Positions 1 to 8,770 of a stretch of DNA of 42,270 bases are shown piece by piece (the first letter of the stretch is position 1; the number at the start of each line of letters is the position of its first letter). Below the pieces are notes generated by a model, which was given only the letters and a program-made list of their open reading frames with translations, searched no databases and was not told the origin of the DNA. Origin of the DNA: Pseudomonadota bacterium (GTDB taxonomy: Bacteria > Pseudomonadota > Alphaproteobacteria > Rhizobiales > Beijerinckiaceae). A program made the translations under genes and the position numbers. The stretch is taken from contig JAJYCZ010000007.1 of NCBI GenBank assembly GCA_021777915.1, forward strand, positions 1-42,270, read 5' to 3'.

Positions 1-1030
1 CCTCGCGGAAGCTGGCGCGGTTGGCGAGGCCGGTCAGGTCGTCGATCCGGGCCAGACGCTCGGCGCGCCGCTCCGACTGGCGGCGCGCGGTGCAATCCTC
101 GATCAGCAGGGAAAAGCCGTCCGGAACCGGCTGGAAGGTGAATTCCATGCAGCGGTCGTCGATCAGATCGACGGCTTCGGTGAAACGGACGCGGCGCCGC
201 GCGATGGCGCGCGCCGCCTCGCGCAGGCTTTCGACGTTTTCCGCGAATTTCGGCCGGACGCCGAGTTTTTTGGCGAGCAGGTCTTCCGCCGCCAGCCCGC
301 GCGCCAGCCCGCGCGCGTTGTCGCCGGAGAGGCGGAACATGCGCAGAAACTGGCTGTTGCAGGAGATCAGCCGCCCGGAGGCGTCGAACATGCCGACGCA
401 TTGGCTCATACCGTTCAGCGCCGCCGTGAACTGGCGCTCCGCCTCCAGAGCCTTGGCGTTCAGCCGGGCGCGCCGCCGCGTGGCGAGAAAAAGGGCGAAG
501 CCAACGCTCAGCGCCGCCGCCAGCGCGACCGGCGAGCGCCGGTCCCAATTGGCCGCCAGTCCGGCCGCGAACAGGCCGAAGGCGGCCAGCGCCTGAAGAT
601 CGACGACTTTCGCCGGCGCGTCGTCGCGTTCGGCGGTCAGGACGACATAGCTGAATGTGGAGATCGCCGCAGCGATGCGGAACGAGTCGGGCGCGCCCGA
701 GATCGCGGCGGCGAGCGTCACAAAGCCGAGGGCCGCCGCCACGGCGATCATCGCCAAGCCGCGCGCCGCCGAGGGCGCGCCCGGTTGCGCGCCCGACCCG
801 GACCAGAGCGTCTCGATGGCGATCTTGGCCGCCGCCGCCGCCAGAAGGGTCCAGGCCGCGACGCTGACGAGCGCGCCGAAGTCGTCGCCGAGCAGCGCGG
901 CGCCGAGGGTCAAGGCGGGCGCGGCGTCCATGATCAGGGCGCCGTCGGCCCATCCGCCCGCGTCCTCGCCGCCGCGCGCGGCGGCGAGGGATTCCGCACC
1001 CTGATGCGAACGCGACGCGGCGGGAACCAT
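1..1030 (-). CDS. GGDEF-type diguanylate cyclase, 3' end beyond window
   Basis: The reverse strand is open from an ATG at 1030 to the left edge, so about 343 residues are visible and the C-terminus is missing. The N-terminal ~180 residues are Ala/Leu-rich hydrophobic segments, probably a membrane or MASE-like sensor region. A PAS-like stretch follows (GMSQCVGMFDASGRLISCNS), ending near 'LLIEDCTARR'. The last residues, 'RIDDLTGLANRASF', are the classic opening of a GGDEF domain. The catalytic GG(D/E)EF loop itself lies outside the window. By family it would make cyclic di-GMP at the inner membrane. A downstream EAL domain cannot be excluded. A GTGAGG sequence lies about 11 bases upstream of the ATG. 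Family call is firm; activity is not shown. Confidence 0.85.
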   Translation of the reverse strand, partial: MVPAASRSHQGAESLAAARGGEDAGGWADGALIMDAAPALTLGAALLGDDFGALVSVAAWTLLAAAAAKIAIETLWSGSGAQPGAPSAARGLAMIAVAAALGFVTLAAAISGAPDSFRIAAAISTFSYVVLTAERDDAPAKVVDLQALAAFGLFAAGLAANWDRRSPVALAAALSVGFALFLATRRRARLNAKALEAERQFTAALNGMSQCVGMFDASGRLISCNSQFLRMFRLSGDNARGLARGLAAEDLLAKKLGVRPKFAENVESLREAARAIARRRVRFTEAVDLIDDRCMEFTFQPVPDGFSLLIEDCTARRQSERRAERLARIDDLTGLANRASFRE

Positions 1031-1225
1031 GGTCAACGCTTGAACCTCACACCGAACGCCGGCCTTGCGCGGCAATGGCCGCGGGCGCGCCGACATTAAC
1101 CGCGCGAGGTAAACAATTATTCAACCTTACGTTGTTTTATGCACGCATGCGCGCGAAACGCGCATACAGCCAAGGGCGCGCGCGTGGAAGCCGCCGAACG
1201 TCGGCGCCGGGGGATTTCGAGAAGC

Positions 1226-1495
1226 TCAATCGGCGACCCGGCTGCCGTCTTCGCGAATAACCTCGCCGGGGTCGGGATAGGTCATGCTCGACTCCTCGAC
1301 GCAGGAGGTCGCGCGCTCGATCTTCCAGGGGGAGACCGCGCCGGGTTCGGCGAGCTTGAAAAAGCCGGTCCGCGCGGCGACGAGGTCGCGGGCGTCGGCC
1401 GGGGTCAGGGCGCAGGCCCAGACATGGGCCTTCTCGACCGAATATTTCCAGGATGGATCGTTTCCGTCGATCGGCGACAGGCGAAAAACCCTCAT
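1226..1495 (-). CDS. Small conserved-looking protein of unknown function
   Basis: 89-residue protein starting MRVFRLSPIDGND and ending EDGSRVAD. It has a GGGAG ribosome-binding site about 7 bases upstream of the ATG and balanced, non-repetitive composition with several aromatic residues (WKY, VWAC, WKIE), unlike antisense shadow frames. No signal peptide, membrane segment or recognised motif is visible. It lies 39 bases after the stop of the flavin reductase-like gene on the same strand, so the two are probably co-transcribed. I do not recognise the family and assign no function. Confidence 0.6.
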   Translation of the reverse strand: MRVFRLSPIDGNDPSWKYSVEKAHVWACALTPADARDLVAARTGFFKLAEPGAVSPWKIERATSCVEESSMTYPDPGEVIREDGSRVAD

Positions 1496-1534
1496 ATCCG
1501 CTCTCCCGTTTTGCCGGTTGAAATCTTTACCTGG

Positions 1535-2065
1535 TCAAGGCTTGGCGGACCGCAGCCGCAATTCCTCGCCGTCGAGCAGGAAACGGCCGTAGCCGCAATG
1601 ATGCAGGGTTTTCGCCCTCGCGCGCCCGGGCTCGATCCAGGCCTTCACCGCTTCAAGAACGAACAGGTTATAGCGCGGGACCATTCGGCGATCCACGACC
1701 TTGCATTCGATATTGACGACGCATTGCGCGATGCGCGGCGCCGAGACCCTGCGGCCTGGAAGCGCCGTCAGGCCGAAACGCGTGAATTTGTCGACCTCGC
1801 GGCCAGAGCAATTGCCGATGGCGACGACGGTTTCGGCAAGCTCGGCGGGCGGAATCGCGATCACGCATTCGCCGGTTTTCGTCAGCGCCCGGTGGGAAAA
1901 ATTGGCCTCGCTGACGACGCAGGCGATCAGCGGCGGATTGAACTCGACCATCATGTGCCAGGACATGGTCATGACGTTGAAGCGACCGCCGTCGGCCGTG
2001 GTCACCAGCACGACGGGTCCGGGTTCGAGCTTCTGATAAACCTTGCCGAGGTCGAGGCTGCGCAT
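1535..2065 (-). CDS. Flavin reductase-like (FMN-binding split barrel) protein
   Basis: 176 residues from the ATG at 2065 (MRSLDLGKVYQKLEPGPVVL). The frame extends upstream to 2374, but that extension is Arg-rich and low-complexity, so I chose the internal ATG. The sequence 'PVVLVTTADGGRFNVMTMSW', then 'NPPLIACVVSEANFSHRAL' and 'GECVIAIPP' is the typical N-terminal half of the flavin reductase-like split barrel, where FMN is bound. 'CVVNIECKVVDRRMVPRYNLFVLEAVKAW' matches the C-terminal strands. Family members are cytoplasmic and use NAD(P)H to reduce flavin or use bound FMN for other reductions; the substrate here cannot be read. It probably heads a two-gene minus-strand unit with the 89-residue protein. 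No strong ribosome-binding site is seen. Confidence 0.8.
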   Translation of the reverse strand: MRSLDLGKVYQKLEPGPVVLVTTADGGRFNVMTMSWHMMVEFNPPLIACVVSEANFSHRALTKTGECVIAIPPAELAETVVAIGNCSGREVDKFTRFGLTALPGRRVSAPRIAQCVVNIECKVVDRRMVPRYNLFVLEAVKAWIEPGRARAKTLHHCGYGRFLLDGEELRLRSAKP

Positions 2066-2347
2066 GGACCGAATCTGGCCGCGCGAAAGGCCGGTTGCAA
2101 GGCGGCGCGGCGGAATCCGCGTCGATTTGCGCTCTTTTCGCGCCCGGGCCATGCTCGTCGCCCGATCCGCCGGGAATCGCCGCGTGGAAAAAGAAAAACC
2201 CGTCTGTCCAGAGGCATTCCTGGTTTTCGCGGCCGCCTCGGCGTCAAGGCGCCCGAGCGCAAACATGACGTCATCGCGCTCGGCCTCAAGGCGCCTGCGG
2301 CGGGAACATTGGTCTCGCTCGTGGGTGGCGCCGTCATCGGTGCGCTT

Positions 2348-2370
2348 GACTGATAGAGCAGGAATCAGTC
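2348..2370. promoter_or_regulatory. Perfect 7-bp inverted repeat, putative operator
   Basis: GACTGAT (2348-2354), a 9-base spacer, then its exact reverse complement ATCAGTC (2364-2370). It lies about 190 bases upstream of the efflux operon start. It could be a repressor operator or a transcript hairpin. No regulator gene is adjacent. Confidence 0.4.
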
Positions 2371-2372
2371 GC

Positions 2373-2385
2373 AATACATTGTATT
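2373..2385. promoter_or_regulatory. AATACA-T-TGTATT palindrome, putative TetR-type operator
   Basis: A 13-base perfect dyad (six bases each side of a central T) starts two bases after the preceding inverted repeat. TACA/TGTA half-sites are common in operators of TetR-family efflux repressors. The link to the downstream RND operon is inferred from position. Confidence 0.4.
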
Positions 2386-2555
2386 AATTCTGTAAAAGCC
2401 TACACCTGTTGCATAGGCGCAACGGCGCGCCGGAAACCGATCAAAGCGCGGTCCCGCGCTTGATCGCCCGAGCGGCGGAACATAGCATCGGCGAGGATTT
2501 ATGGCGTTTTCACGGCGGGCGGCGGCGTGGCCGGACGCGCGAAGCAGGACTTTTG

Positions 2556-4205
2556 ATGACCCACGATCGCGGCATGTCCCGACCCACGCGCCGAATGTTC
2601 GGCGCGGGGCCGCTCCGGCGGACTGTCCGCATGTCCACCCTGGTTCTGCTTGCGCCGCTCGCGGCTTGTTCGATCGGCCCGAAATTCGTCGCCCCCGACG
2701 CGCCGCTGGGCCTCAAATGGCGCGAATCACGCAACCCCACGGTCAAGACCAGCCGCGAGGACTACCGCAACTGGTGGACGGCGTTCCGCGATCCGACGCT
2801 CAATCGTCTGGTCGAAATCGCCTACGGCCAGAACCTGACCTTGATGGAATCGGGCGCCCGCGTGCTCAAGGCGCGCGCGATCCTGGGCGAAGCCATCGGC
2901 GACGTCTATCCGCAGACCCAGCAGCTCGACGGCTCGGCCGATTACATCAAGCTGCCGCGCTCGGACGCCTCGACCAATCCCGGCAATGCGATCGCCGGCA
3001 ATTTCTGGCGGGTCAATCTCGGCGGCCAGGTCGCCTGGGAGCTCGACCTGTGGGGCAAGTTCCGGCACGGCGTCGAATCGGCCGACGCCTCCTATCTCGC
3101 CTCGATCGCCAGCTATGACGACGTTCTGGTCACTTTGATCGGCGACGTCGCCAATGATTACATCGCGATCCGGACCTTGCAGGCCCAGGTCGCCATCGCG
3201 CGGGCCAATGTCGTCAAGCAGAAGGAGGCGCTGCAGATCGCCGAGGCCCGCTTCAAGGGCGGCGCGACCTCCGAACTCGACGTTTTCCAGGCGAAAAACG
3301 TCCTCGCCCAGACCGAGGCCGCGATCCCGCAATATACCGCCCAGTTGCAACAGAAGGAGAACGCCTTGCGCGTTCTGCTCGGCGAGCCGCCGGAAACGAT
3401 CGACAATCTGCTCAATGTTTCGCGCGGCATTCCCGCGCCGCCGGCGAGCGTGGCGGTCGGAATTCCAGCCGACCTGCTGCGCCGCCGCCCCGACGTGCGC
3501 GCGGCGGAACTGGCGGCGGTCGCTCAAGGCGCCCAGGTCGGCATGGCCGAGGCCGACCTCTTTCCCGCCTTCACCCTCGCCGGCGCGTTCGGCACATTGG
3601 CCAGCACCACCCCCGGCAACAGCCTGAAGCAGTTGTTCACCCAGCCGAGCCTCACTTTCGCCTTCGGCCCGTCCTTCAGCTGGCCGATCCTGAATTACGG
3701 CCAGATCACCAACAATGTCCGCGCCCAGGACGCCGAATTGCAGACGCTGCTGATCAAATACAAGAATACCGTGCTCAAGGCGCAGCGCGAGGTCGAGGAC
3801 GGGCTCAGCGGCTTCATCCAGGGCCGCCAGCAGGTCGCTTTGCTCAGGCAGAGCGTCTCGGCGGCCAACAGCGCCCTCAATGTCGCGATCAGCCAGTACC
3901 AGCTCGGCACGCGCGACTTCACCACCGTGCTGATGGCCGAGCAGAATCTCTATCAGGCGCAGAACAATCTGGTCGCGGCCGAAGGCAATGTCTCGGTCAG
4001 CCTGACCACGGCCTATCGCGCGCTCGGCGGCGGCTGGCAGATCCGCTGGGGACGGGATTTCGTCCCCGACTCCGTCCGCGAGGAAATGCGCGCCCGCACC
4101 AATTGGGGCGAACTGCTCCCGCCTGCCGGTGAGATGCCGCCGGCGACGCCAGGGCTCCCCGGCCCGTCTGACCTCGGACCGACTGTGAGGCCGCCCCAAT
4201 GGTGA
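2556..4205 (+). CDS. RND efflux outer-membrane lipoprotein (NodT/OprM family)
   Basis: 549 residues from the ATG at 2556 (MTHDRGMSRPTRR), preceded by GCAGGA about 7 bases upstream. The frame opens earlier, but the upstream part is Arg-rich. A lipoprotein signal ends in the lipobox LAAC, followed by SIGPKFVAPDAP, the usual start of NodT/OprM proteins. Two outer-membrane-factor repeats follow, with 'WWTAFRDPTLNRLVEIAYGQN', 'VAWELDLWGKFRHGVESA' and the hallmark 'LLRRRPDVRAAE' at the second repeat. Length is close to the family's ~480-550. It forms the trimeric outer-membrane channel of a tripartite pump. The C-terminal tail is Pro-rich. The stop overlaps the adaptor gene by 7 bases, so translation is probably coupled. 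Confidence 0.95.
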   Translation: MTHDRGMSRPTRRMFGAGPLRRTVRMSTLVLLAPLAACSIGPKFVAPDAPLGLKWRESRNPTVKTSREDYRNWWTAFRDPTLNRLVEIAYGQNLTLMESGARVLKARAILGEAIGDVYPQTQQLDGSADYIKLPRSDASTNPGNAIAGNFWRVNLGGQVAWELDLWGKFRHGVESADASYLASIASYDDVLVTLIGDVANDYIAIRTLQAQVAIARANVVKQKEALQIAEARFKGGATSELDVFQAKNVLAQTEAAIPQYTAQLQQKENALRVLLGEPPETIDNLLNVSRGIPAPPASVAVGIPADLLRRRPDVRAAELAAVAQGAQVGMAEADLFPAFTLAGAFGTLASTTPGNSLKQLFTQPSLTFAFGPSFSWPILNYGQITNNVRAQDAELQTLLIKYKNTVLKAQREVEDGLSGFIQGRQQVALLRQSVSAANSALNVAISQYQLGTRDFTTVLMAEQNLYQAQNNLVAAEGNVSVSLTTAYRALGGGWQIRWGRDFVPDSVREEMRARTNWGELLPPAGEMPPATPGLPGPSDLGPTVRPPQW

Positions 4206-5368
4206 TCGCGATCAATGACATCTACCGCTTTTCCGCGCGACACGCGCTCGCCTTCGCCGCCCTCGCCTGGCTCGCCGCCACGCCCGCGCCGCCGGCTCAA
4301 GCCCAGTCGCCGGCCGCGGCGCCGCCGGCGATTCCGGTCATGCTTCCCGGGATGCAGGCCGTCAGCGACACGCTGGAGGTGGTTGGCAACGCCGCGGCGG
4401 TCAGTCAGGTCAGCCTGGTCGCGCGCGTGCCCGGCTATCTGGAGCAGATCCATTTCGAGGACGGCGCGATCGTCGCGAAAGGCGATCTGCTCTTCACCAT
4501 CCAGCAGGATCAATACAAGGCCCAGCTTCAGCAAGCCCAGGCCCAGCTCGAAGGCGCGACGGTCGCCCGCGACCACGCCAGGCTGGAAGTCGGCCGTTAC
4601 ACCGCCCTGCTCAAGCAGCATGCGACCTCTCAGGTCGAGGTCGATCACTGGGTCTTCGAGCAGCAGAGCGCCGAGGCCAATATCAAGGCGGCGCAAGCGC
4701 AGGTCGCGATCGCCCAGCTCAACCTGAGCTATACCGAGGTGCGCGCGCCCTTCGACGGCCAGATGGGCAAGCATCTGATCGATGTCGGCAATATGGTCGG
4801 CGCCAGTCCGCAGACCGCCGTTCTCGCCGAGATCACCCAGCTCGATCCAATTTATGTCGTCGCCAATATCAGTTCGCAGCAGGCGTTGCAGATCCGCGCC
4901 AATCTCGACCAGCGCCGGCTGACCCTGGCCGAACTGCATCAAATCCCGGTCGAGGCCGCCCTGTCCGACGAGAGCGGTTTTCCGCACCATGGCAAGCTGG
5001 AATATGTCGCGCCGTCGATCGACCCCGCGACCGGCACGCTCTATCTGCGCGGCGTTCTTCCCAATCCGACGCGGACTTTTCTGCCGGGCATGTTCGTGAA
5101 AATCCGCCTGCCCATGGGCAAGATCCAGAAAAGCGCCCTGCTCGTCCCGCAGATGGCTGTGCAGGAGGATCAGGGCGGGCGCTATCTCCTCGTCGTCAAC
5201 GACCGCAATGTCATCGAGAAGCGCTATGTCCAGCTTGGCCAGACGGTCGGCTCGATGCAGACGGTCGACAGCGGTCTCAACCGCGAAGACCGGGTGGTGG
5301 TCGGCGAGCTCTGGCGCGCATCGCCCGGAATGACGGTCACGCCGAAATTGACGACCGAAGCGCAATAG
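4199..5368 (+). CDS. RND efflux periplasmic adaptor (membrane fusion protein, HlyD/AcrA-like)
   Basis: 389 residues. An N-terminal signal/anchor is followed by a Pro/Ala linker (PAPPAQAQSPAAAPPA). The lipoyl half 'VARVPGYLEQIHFEDGAIV', the alpha-hairpin ('QDQYKAQLQQAQAQLEGA' and 'AEANIKAAQAQVAIAQLNLS'), the second lipoyl half 'YTEVRAPFDGQMG' and the beta-barrel 'LDPIYVVANISSQQAL' appear in family order. The C-terminal membrane-proximal domain includes 'LLVPQMAVQEDQGGRYLLVV'. It bridges the inner-membrane pump and the outer-membrane channel. The ATG lies inside the end of the upstream gene (ATGGTGA overlap), and the pump gene starts 42 bases downstream, so all three genes form one operon. Substrates cannot be inferred from the sequence. 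Confidence 0.95.
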   Translation: MVIAINDIYRFSARHALAFAALAWLAATPAPPAQAQSPAAAPPAIPVMLPGMQAVSDTLEVVGNAAAVSQVSLVARVPGYLEQIHFEDGAIVAKGDLLFTIQQDQYKAQLQQAQAQLEGATVARDHARLEVGRYTALLKQHATSQVEVDHWVFEQQSAEANIKAAQAQVAIAQLNLSYTEVRAPFDGQMGKHLIDVGNMVGASPQTAVLAEITQLDPIYVVANISSQQALQIRANLDQRRLTLAELHQIPVEAALSDESGFPHHGKLEYVAPSIDPATGTLYLRGVLPNPTRTFLPGMFVKIRLPMGKIQKSALLVPQMAVQEDQGGRYLLVVNDRNVIEKRYVQLGQTVGSMQTVDSGLNREDRVVVGELWRASPGMTVTPKLTTEAQ

Positions 5369-5410
5369 TCCTTTGGCCGGCCCGCCAAGGCCACAGCAGG
5401 AACAGAGCCG

Positions 5411-8400
5411 ATGATGTCCAAATTTTTCATCGAGCGTCCGGTGCTGGCCAATGTGCTGGCGATCGTGCTCGTCGTCATCGGCGCGGTGGCGCTCTATCGC
5501 CTGCCCGTCTCCGAATATCCCAATGTGGTTCCGCCCACGGTCCAGGTGACGGCGAGCTATCCCGGCGCCAGCGCCCAAACCGTGCTCAACACCATCGCGC
5601 TGCCGATCGAGAACCAGGTCAACGGCGTCGACAAGATGCTCTATATGGAGTCGACCAGCGCCCCGGACGGCACCTATACGCTGACCATCACTTTCGAGAT
5701 CGGGACCGACCCCAACATCGACCAGGTTCTGGTGCAGAACCGCGTCCAGCTCGCCCTGGCCTCCCTGCCCTATCCCGTCCAGGCCCAGGGCGTCAGCGTC
5801 CAGAAGAAGAACACCGCGATCCTGCAATTCGTGACGCTGGATTCGCCGGGCGACAAATATGACGCCCTCTTCCTGAGCAATTACGCGACGATCAATCTCG
5901 TCGACGCGCTCGCCCGCCTGCCGGGCGTCGGCAATGTGCGCGTCATTGGCGCCGGCGAATACGCCATGCGCGTCTGGATGGACCCCGGCAAGCTGCAAAG
6001 CTTCGGCCTCGATCCGTCGGACGTGATCAAGGCGATCCGCGAGCAGAACCAGAATATCGCGGCGGGTCAGGTCGGCGCGCCGCCGGCGTCCAAGGACGTC
6101 CAGTTCCAGTACACGATCGACGTCAAGTCGCGCCTCGACCAGCCCGAGGAATTCGGCGGCATCGTCATCAAGGACCAGACCGCCCAGGGCGGCCGGCTGA
6201 TCCACCTGAGCGACGTCGCGCGCATCGAACTCGGCTCGCAGACCTATTCCCAGGAATTCCGCCTCAACGGCAAGCCGGCGGCGGGCATAGCGATCTACCA
6301 GACGCCCGATTCCAACTCGCTTCAGGTCGGCAAGGAAGTCAAAGCCTTGATGGACCGGATGGCCAAGCGTTTCCCCGAGGGGATGGAATATTCCACTCCC
6401 TACGACACCACGATCTTCGTGCGGGACTCGATCGCGGAAGTCTATCGGACGCTCTATGAGGCCGGCATTCTCGTCCTGATCGTGATTCTTGCTTTCTTGC
6501 AGAATTTCCGCGCCACGCTGGTTCCGGCGACCACGGTTCCGGTCACGATCATCGGCGCCTTCGCCGCCATGGCGGCGCTCGGCTTCACCATCAACCTCTC
6601 GACCCTGTTCGGCATCGTCCTCGCCATCGGCATCGTGGTGGATGACGCCATCGTCATCGTCGAGGGCGTGACCAAATATATCGAACAGGGCATGCCCGGC
6701 GTCCCGGCCGCGATCAAGGCGATGGACGAATTGTTCGGCCCGGTGGTCGGCATCACGCTGGTCCTGATGTCGGTGTTCCTGCCCGCCGCCTTCGTGCCGG
6801 GCCTGACCGGCAACATGTTCGCGCAATTCGCGCTGGTCATCGCCGCGACCGCGCTGATTTCCGCGATCAACGCCGCGACCCTCAAGCCGACACAATGCGC
6901 GCTCTGGCTGCGCACGCCGGTTCCGCCGGAACAGCGCAATGTCCTGTTCCGCGCCTTCAACCGGGTCTACGATCCGATGGAGCGCGGCTACGCCAGTTTC
7001 ATCGGCAGGATGGTCCACCGCAGCGGCCTGATGGTCGTCGTCGCGCTGATCGTCTCCGGCCTCGGCGTCTGGGGCCTGACCCGCATTCCCACCGCCTTCA
7101 TCCCGATCGACGACCAGGGCTATCTGCTGGTGGCGCTGCAACTGCCGGAAGGCGCCGCCATGGGGCGCACCAGCGCGGCCCTGGAGAAAACGGCGGATCT
7201 TGCTCGCCAGGTTCCCGGCGTCGACCGGGTGATCAGCGTCACCGGCATGTCGCTGCTCGACAACAGCGCCGACCTGTTCAACGCCGGCGCCGCCTGGGTC
7301 ATGCTCAAGTCTTTCGACGACCGGCTCAAGGCCAAGGATCAGGACCTGCTCTCGATCTACAAGCGTCTGTCGGCGGCGCTCGGGACTCTGCCGGACGGGC
7401 AGGCCCGCGTCCTGCCGCCTCCCGCGATCCAGGGCATCGGCAACGCCGGCGGCTTCCAGATGCAGCTCGAACTTCTGGGCGGCGGCGCCGACTACCGGAA
7501 GCTCGGCGAACTCACCGATCAGATCGTCGCCGCCGCGGCGAAAGAGCCCGCGCTGAGGAATGTGCTGACGACCTACCGCAATCAGGCGCCGCGCGTGACC
7601 CTGACGGTGGACCGCGACCGCGCGCAGCAGTTGCGGGTTCCGGTGGGCGACGTGTTCTCGACCCTGACCGATTACGTCGGCTCGACCTATATCAACCAGT
7701 TCAACAAATTCGGCCTGTCGCTTCAGGTCTACGCCCAGGCGGATTCGCAGTTCCGGCTGCGCCCCGACGATCTGCTCAACCTCTATGTCCGCAGTCAGGA
7801 CGGCAATATGGTCCCGCTCGGCGCGGTGGCGCATCTCGGCTCCGCCGTCGGCCCGGCGCTGAACACGCTCTACAATCTCTATCCCTCCTCGACCATCGTC
7901 GGCGGCCCGGCGCGCGGCTACAGCTCCGGCCAGGCGCTCGACACGATGGAGGCGATCGCCAAAAAAATCCTGCCGGGCGACGTATCCTTCGAATGGACCG
8001 CCATGTCCTATCAGGAGAAGATCACCGGCAATCAGCTCTATTATGTCTTCGGCCTGTCGCTACTGCTGGTCTATCTGGTGCTCGCCGGCCAGTACGAGAG
8101 CTGGATCCTGCCGCTCGCCGTGCTTTCGGCGGTGCCGCTGGCCCTGATCGGACCCGTCCTCGCCCTCACCGGCCTCGGCGTCGCCAACAATCTCTATACC
8201 CAGATCGGCCTGATGCTGCTGATCGCGCTGTCCGCCAAGAACGGCATCCTGATCGTCGAGGTCGCGCGCGAAAACCGGCTGTTCAAGGGCATGTCGATTC
8301 CCGACGCCGCCAGGGAGGCTTCGCGCGCCCGTTTCCGCCCGATCCTGATGACCTCCTTCGCCTTCATTCTCGGCGTGGTTCCGCTGGTCGTCGCCACCGG

Positions 8401-8578
8401 CGCCGGCGCCAATGCCCGGCGTTCGCTGGGCATTTCGGTGTTCAGCGGCATGATCGCCTCGACCTTGCTCGCCGTGCTGTTCGTGCCCTCCTTCTTCGCG
8501 GTGCTGCAAAGGTTCGAGGAATCGCGCAAGGCGAAGAAGCAGCCGGCGCCCGCCGAAACGGCGGCGAAGGAAGGTTGA
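5411..8578 (+). CDS. RND efflux pump, inner-membrane transporter (HAE1/AcrB-like)
   Basis: 1055 residues, the usual length for AcrB/MexB-type pumps. It begins [18 protein letters not shown], and an AGCAGGA site precedes the start. Family landmarks: '[19 protein letters not shown]', '[13 protein letters not shown]' with the proton-relay aspartates at about D411/D412 in TM4, the TM10 lysine at about K943 in '[14 protein letters not shown]', and '[18 protein letters not shown]' near the end. Two large periplasmic loops separate the 12 transmembrane helices. By homology it is a proton-driven drug or solvent exporter, working as a trimer with the two upstream products. All key relay residues are present, so it looks functional. 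Confidence 0.97.
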   Translation: MMSKFFIERPVLANVLAIVLVVIGAVALYRLPVSEYPNVVPPTVQVTASYPGASAQTVLNTIALPIENQVNGVDKMLYMESTSAPDGTYTLTITFEIGTDPNIDQVLVQNRVQLALASLPYPVQAQGVSVQKKNTAILQFVTLDSPGDKYDALFLSNYATINLVDALARLPGVGNVRVIGAGEYAMRVWMDPGKLQSFGLDPSDVIKAIREQNQNIAAGQVGAPPASKDVQFQYTIDVKSRLDQPEEFGGIVIKDQTAQGGRLIHLSDVARIELGSQTYSQEFRLNGKPAAGIAIYQTPDSNSLQVGKEVKALMDRMAKRFPEGMEYSTPYDTTIFVRDSIAEVYRTLYEAGILVLIVILAFLQNFRATLVPATTVPVTIIGAFAAMAALGFTINLSTLFGIVLAIGIVVDDAIVIVEGVTKYIEQGMPGVPAAIKAMDELFGPVVGITLVLMSVFLPAAFVPGLTGNMFAQFALVIAATALISAINAATLKPTQCALWLRTPVPPEQRNVLFRAFNRVYDPMERGYASFIGRMVHRSGLMVVVALIVSGLGVWGLTRIPTAFIPIDDQGYLLVALQLPEGAAMGRTSAALEKTADLARQVPGVDRVISVTGMSLLDNSADLFNAGAAWVMLKSFDDRLKAKDQDLLSIYKRLSAALGTLPDGQARVLPPPAIQGIGNAGGFQMQLELLGGGADYRKLGELTDQIVAAAAKEPALRNVLTTYRNQAPRVTLTVDRDRAQQLRVPVGDVFSTLTDYVGSTYINQFNKFGLSLQVYAQADSQFRLRPDDLLNLYVRSQDGNMVPLGAVAHLGSAVGPALNTLYNLYPSSTIVGGPARGYSSGQALDTMEAIAKKILPGDVSFEWTAMSYQEKITGNQLYYVFGLSLLLVYLVLAGQYESWILPLAVLSAVPLALIGPVLALTGLGVANNLYTQIGLMLLIALSAKNGILIVEVARENRLFKGMSIPDAAREASRARFRPILMTSFAFILGVVPLVVATGAGANARRSLGISVFSGMIASTLLAVLFVPSFFAVLQRFEESRKAKKQPAPAETAAKEG

Positions 8579-8770
8579 GCCAAGCTTCGCGCCCATCCAC
8601 GAGGCGCGGACGGACGGCGGCGAGGCCGCGTTATTGGCCAAGGGCAAAGATTTCGCCGTCTCGGACCGCCCGCCCTTCTCTCGTTGCGGGGTGTTCGACA
8701 TAGGGCTATTTTCCCCAAAATCGATTCCGTTCCCCCTCGACGAGCGCGGCAACGTCCGGAGACAAGCAAT

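Larger units (their letters stand above)
2066..2555. other. Divergent non-coding region between flavin reductase and efflux operon
   Basis: About 490 bases without a supported gene. The part near 2340-2420 is AT-rich against its GC-rich surroundings and holds two dyads described separately. A TTGACT (2346-2351) resembles a -35 box, but no well-spaced -10 box follows. Open frames on both strands across this stretch are Arg-rich and look like shadows. Confidence 0.5.

Noticed and set aside
1147-1165. ATGCGCG-CGAAA-CGCGCAT hairpin
   Set aside because: No T-run on either strand and no clear link to a gene end; could be chance in GC-rich DNA.
2409-2555. N-terminal extension of the outer-membrane lipoprotein frame
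   Set aside because: Arg-rich and would place a long tail before the lipoprotein signal; ATG at 2556 with a ribosome-binding site is better.
4013-7834. 1273-codon minus-strand open frame antisense to the efflux operon
   Set aside because: It runs opposite to three certain RND genes; composition (Asp/Arg/Gln/His-rich) is that of a GC-rich codon shadow, with no family motif.
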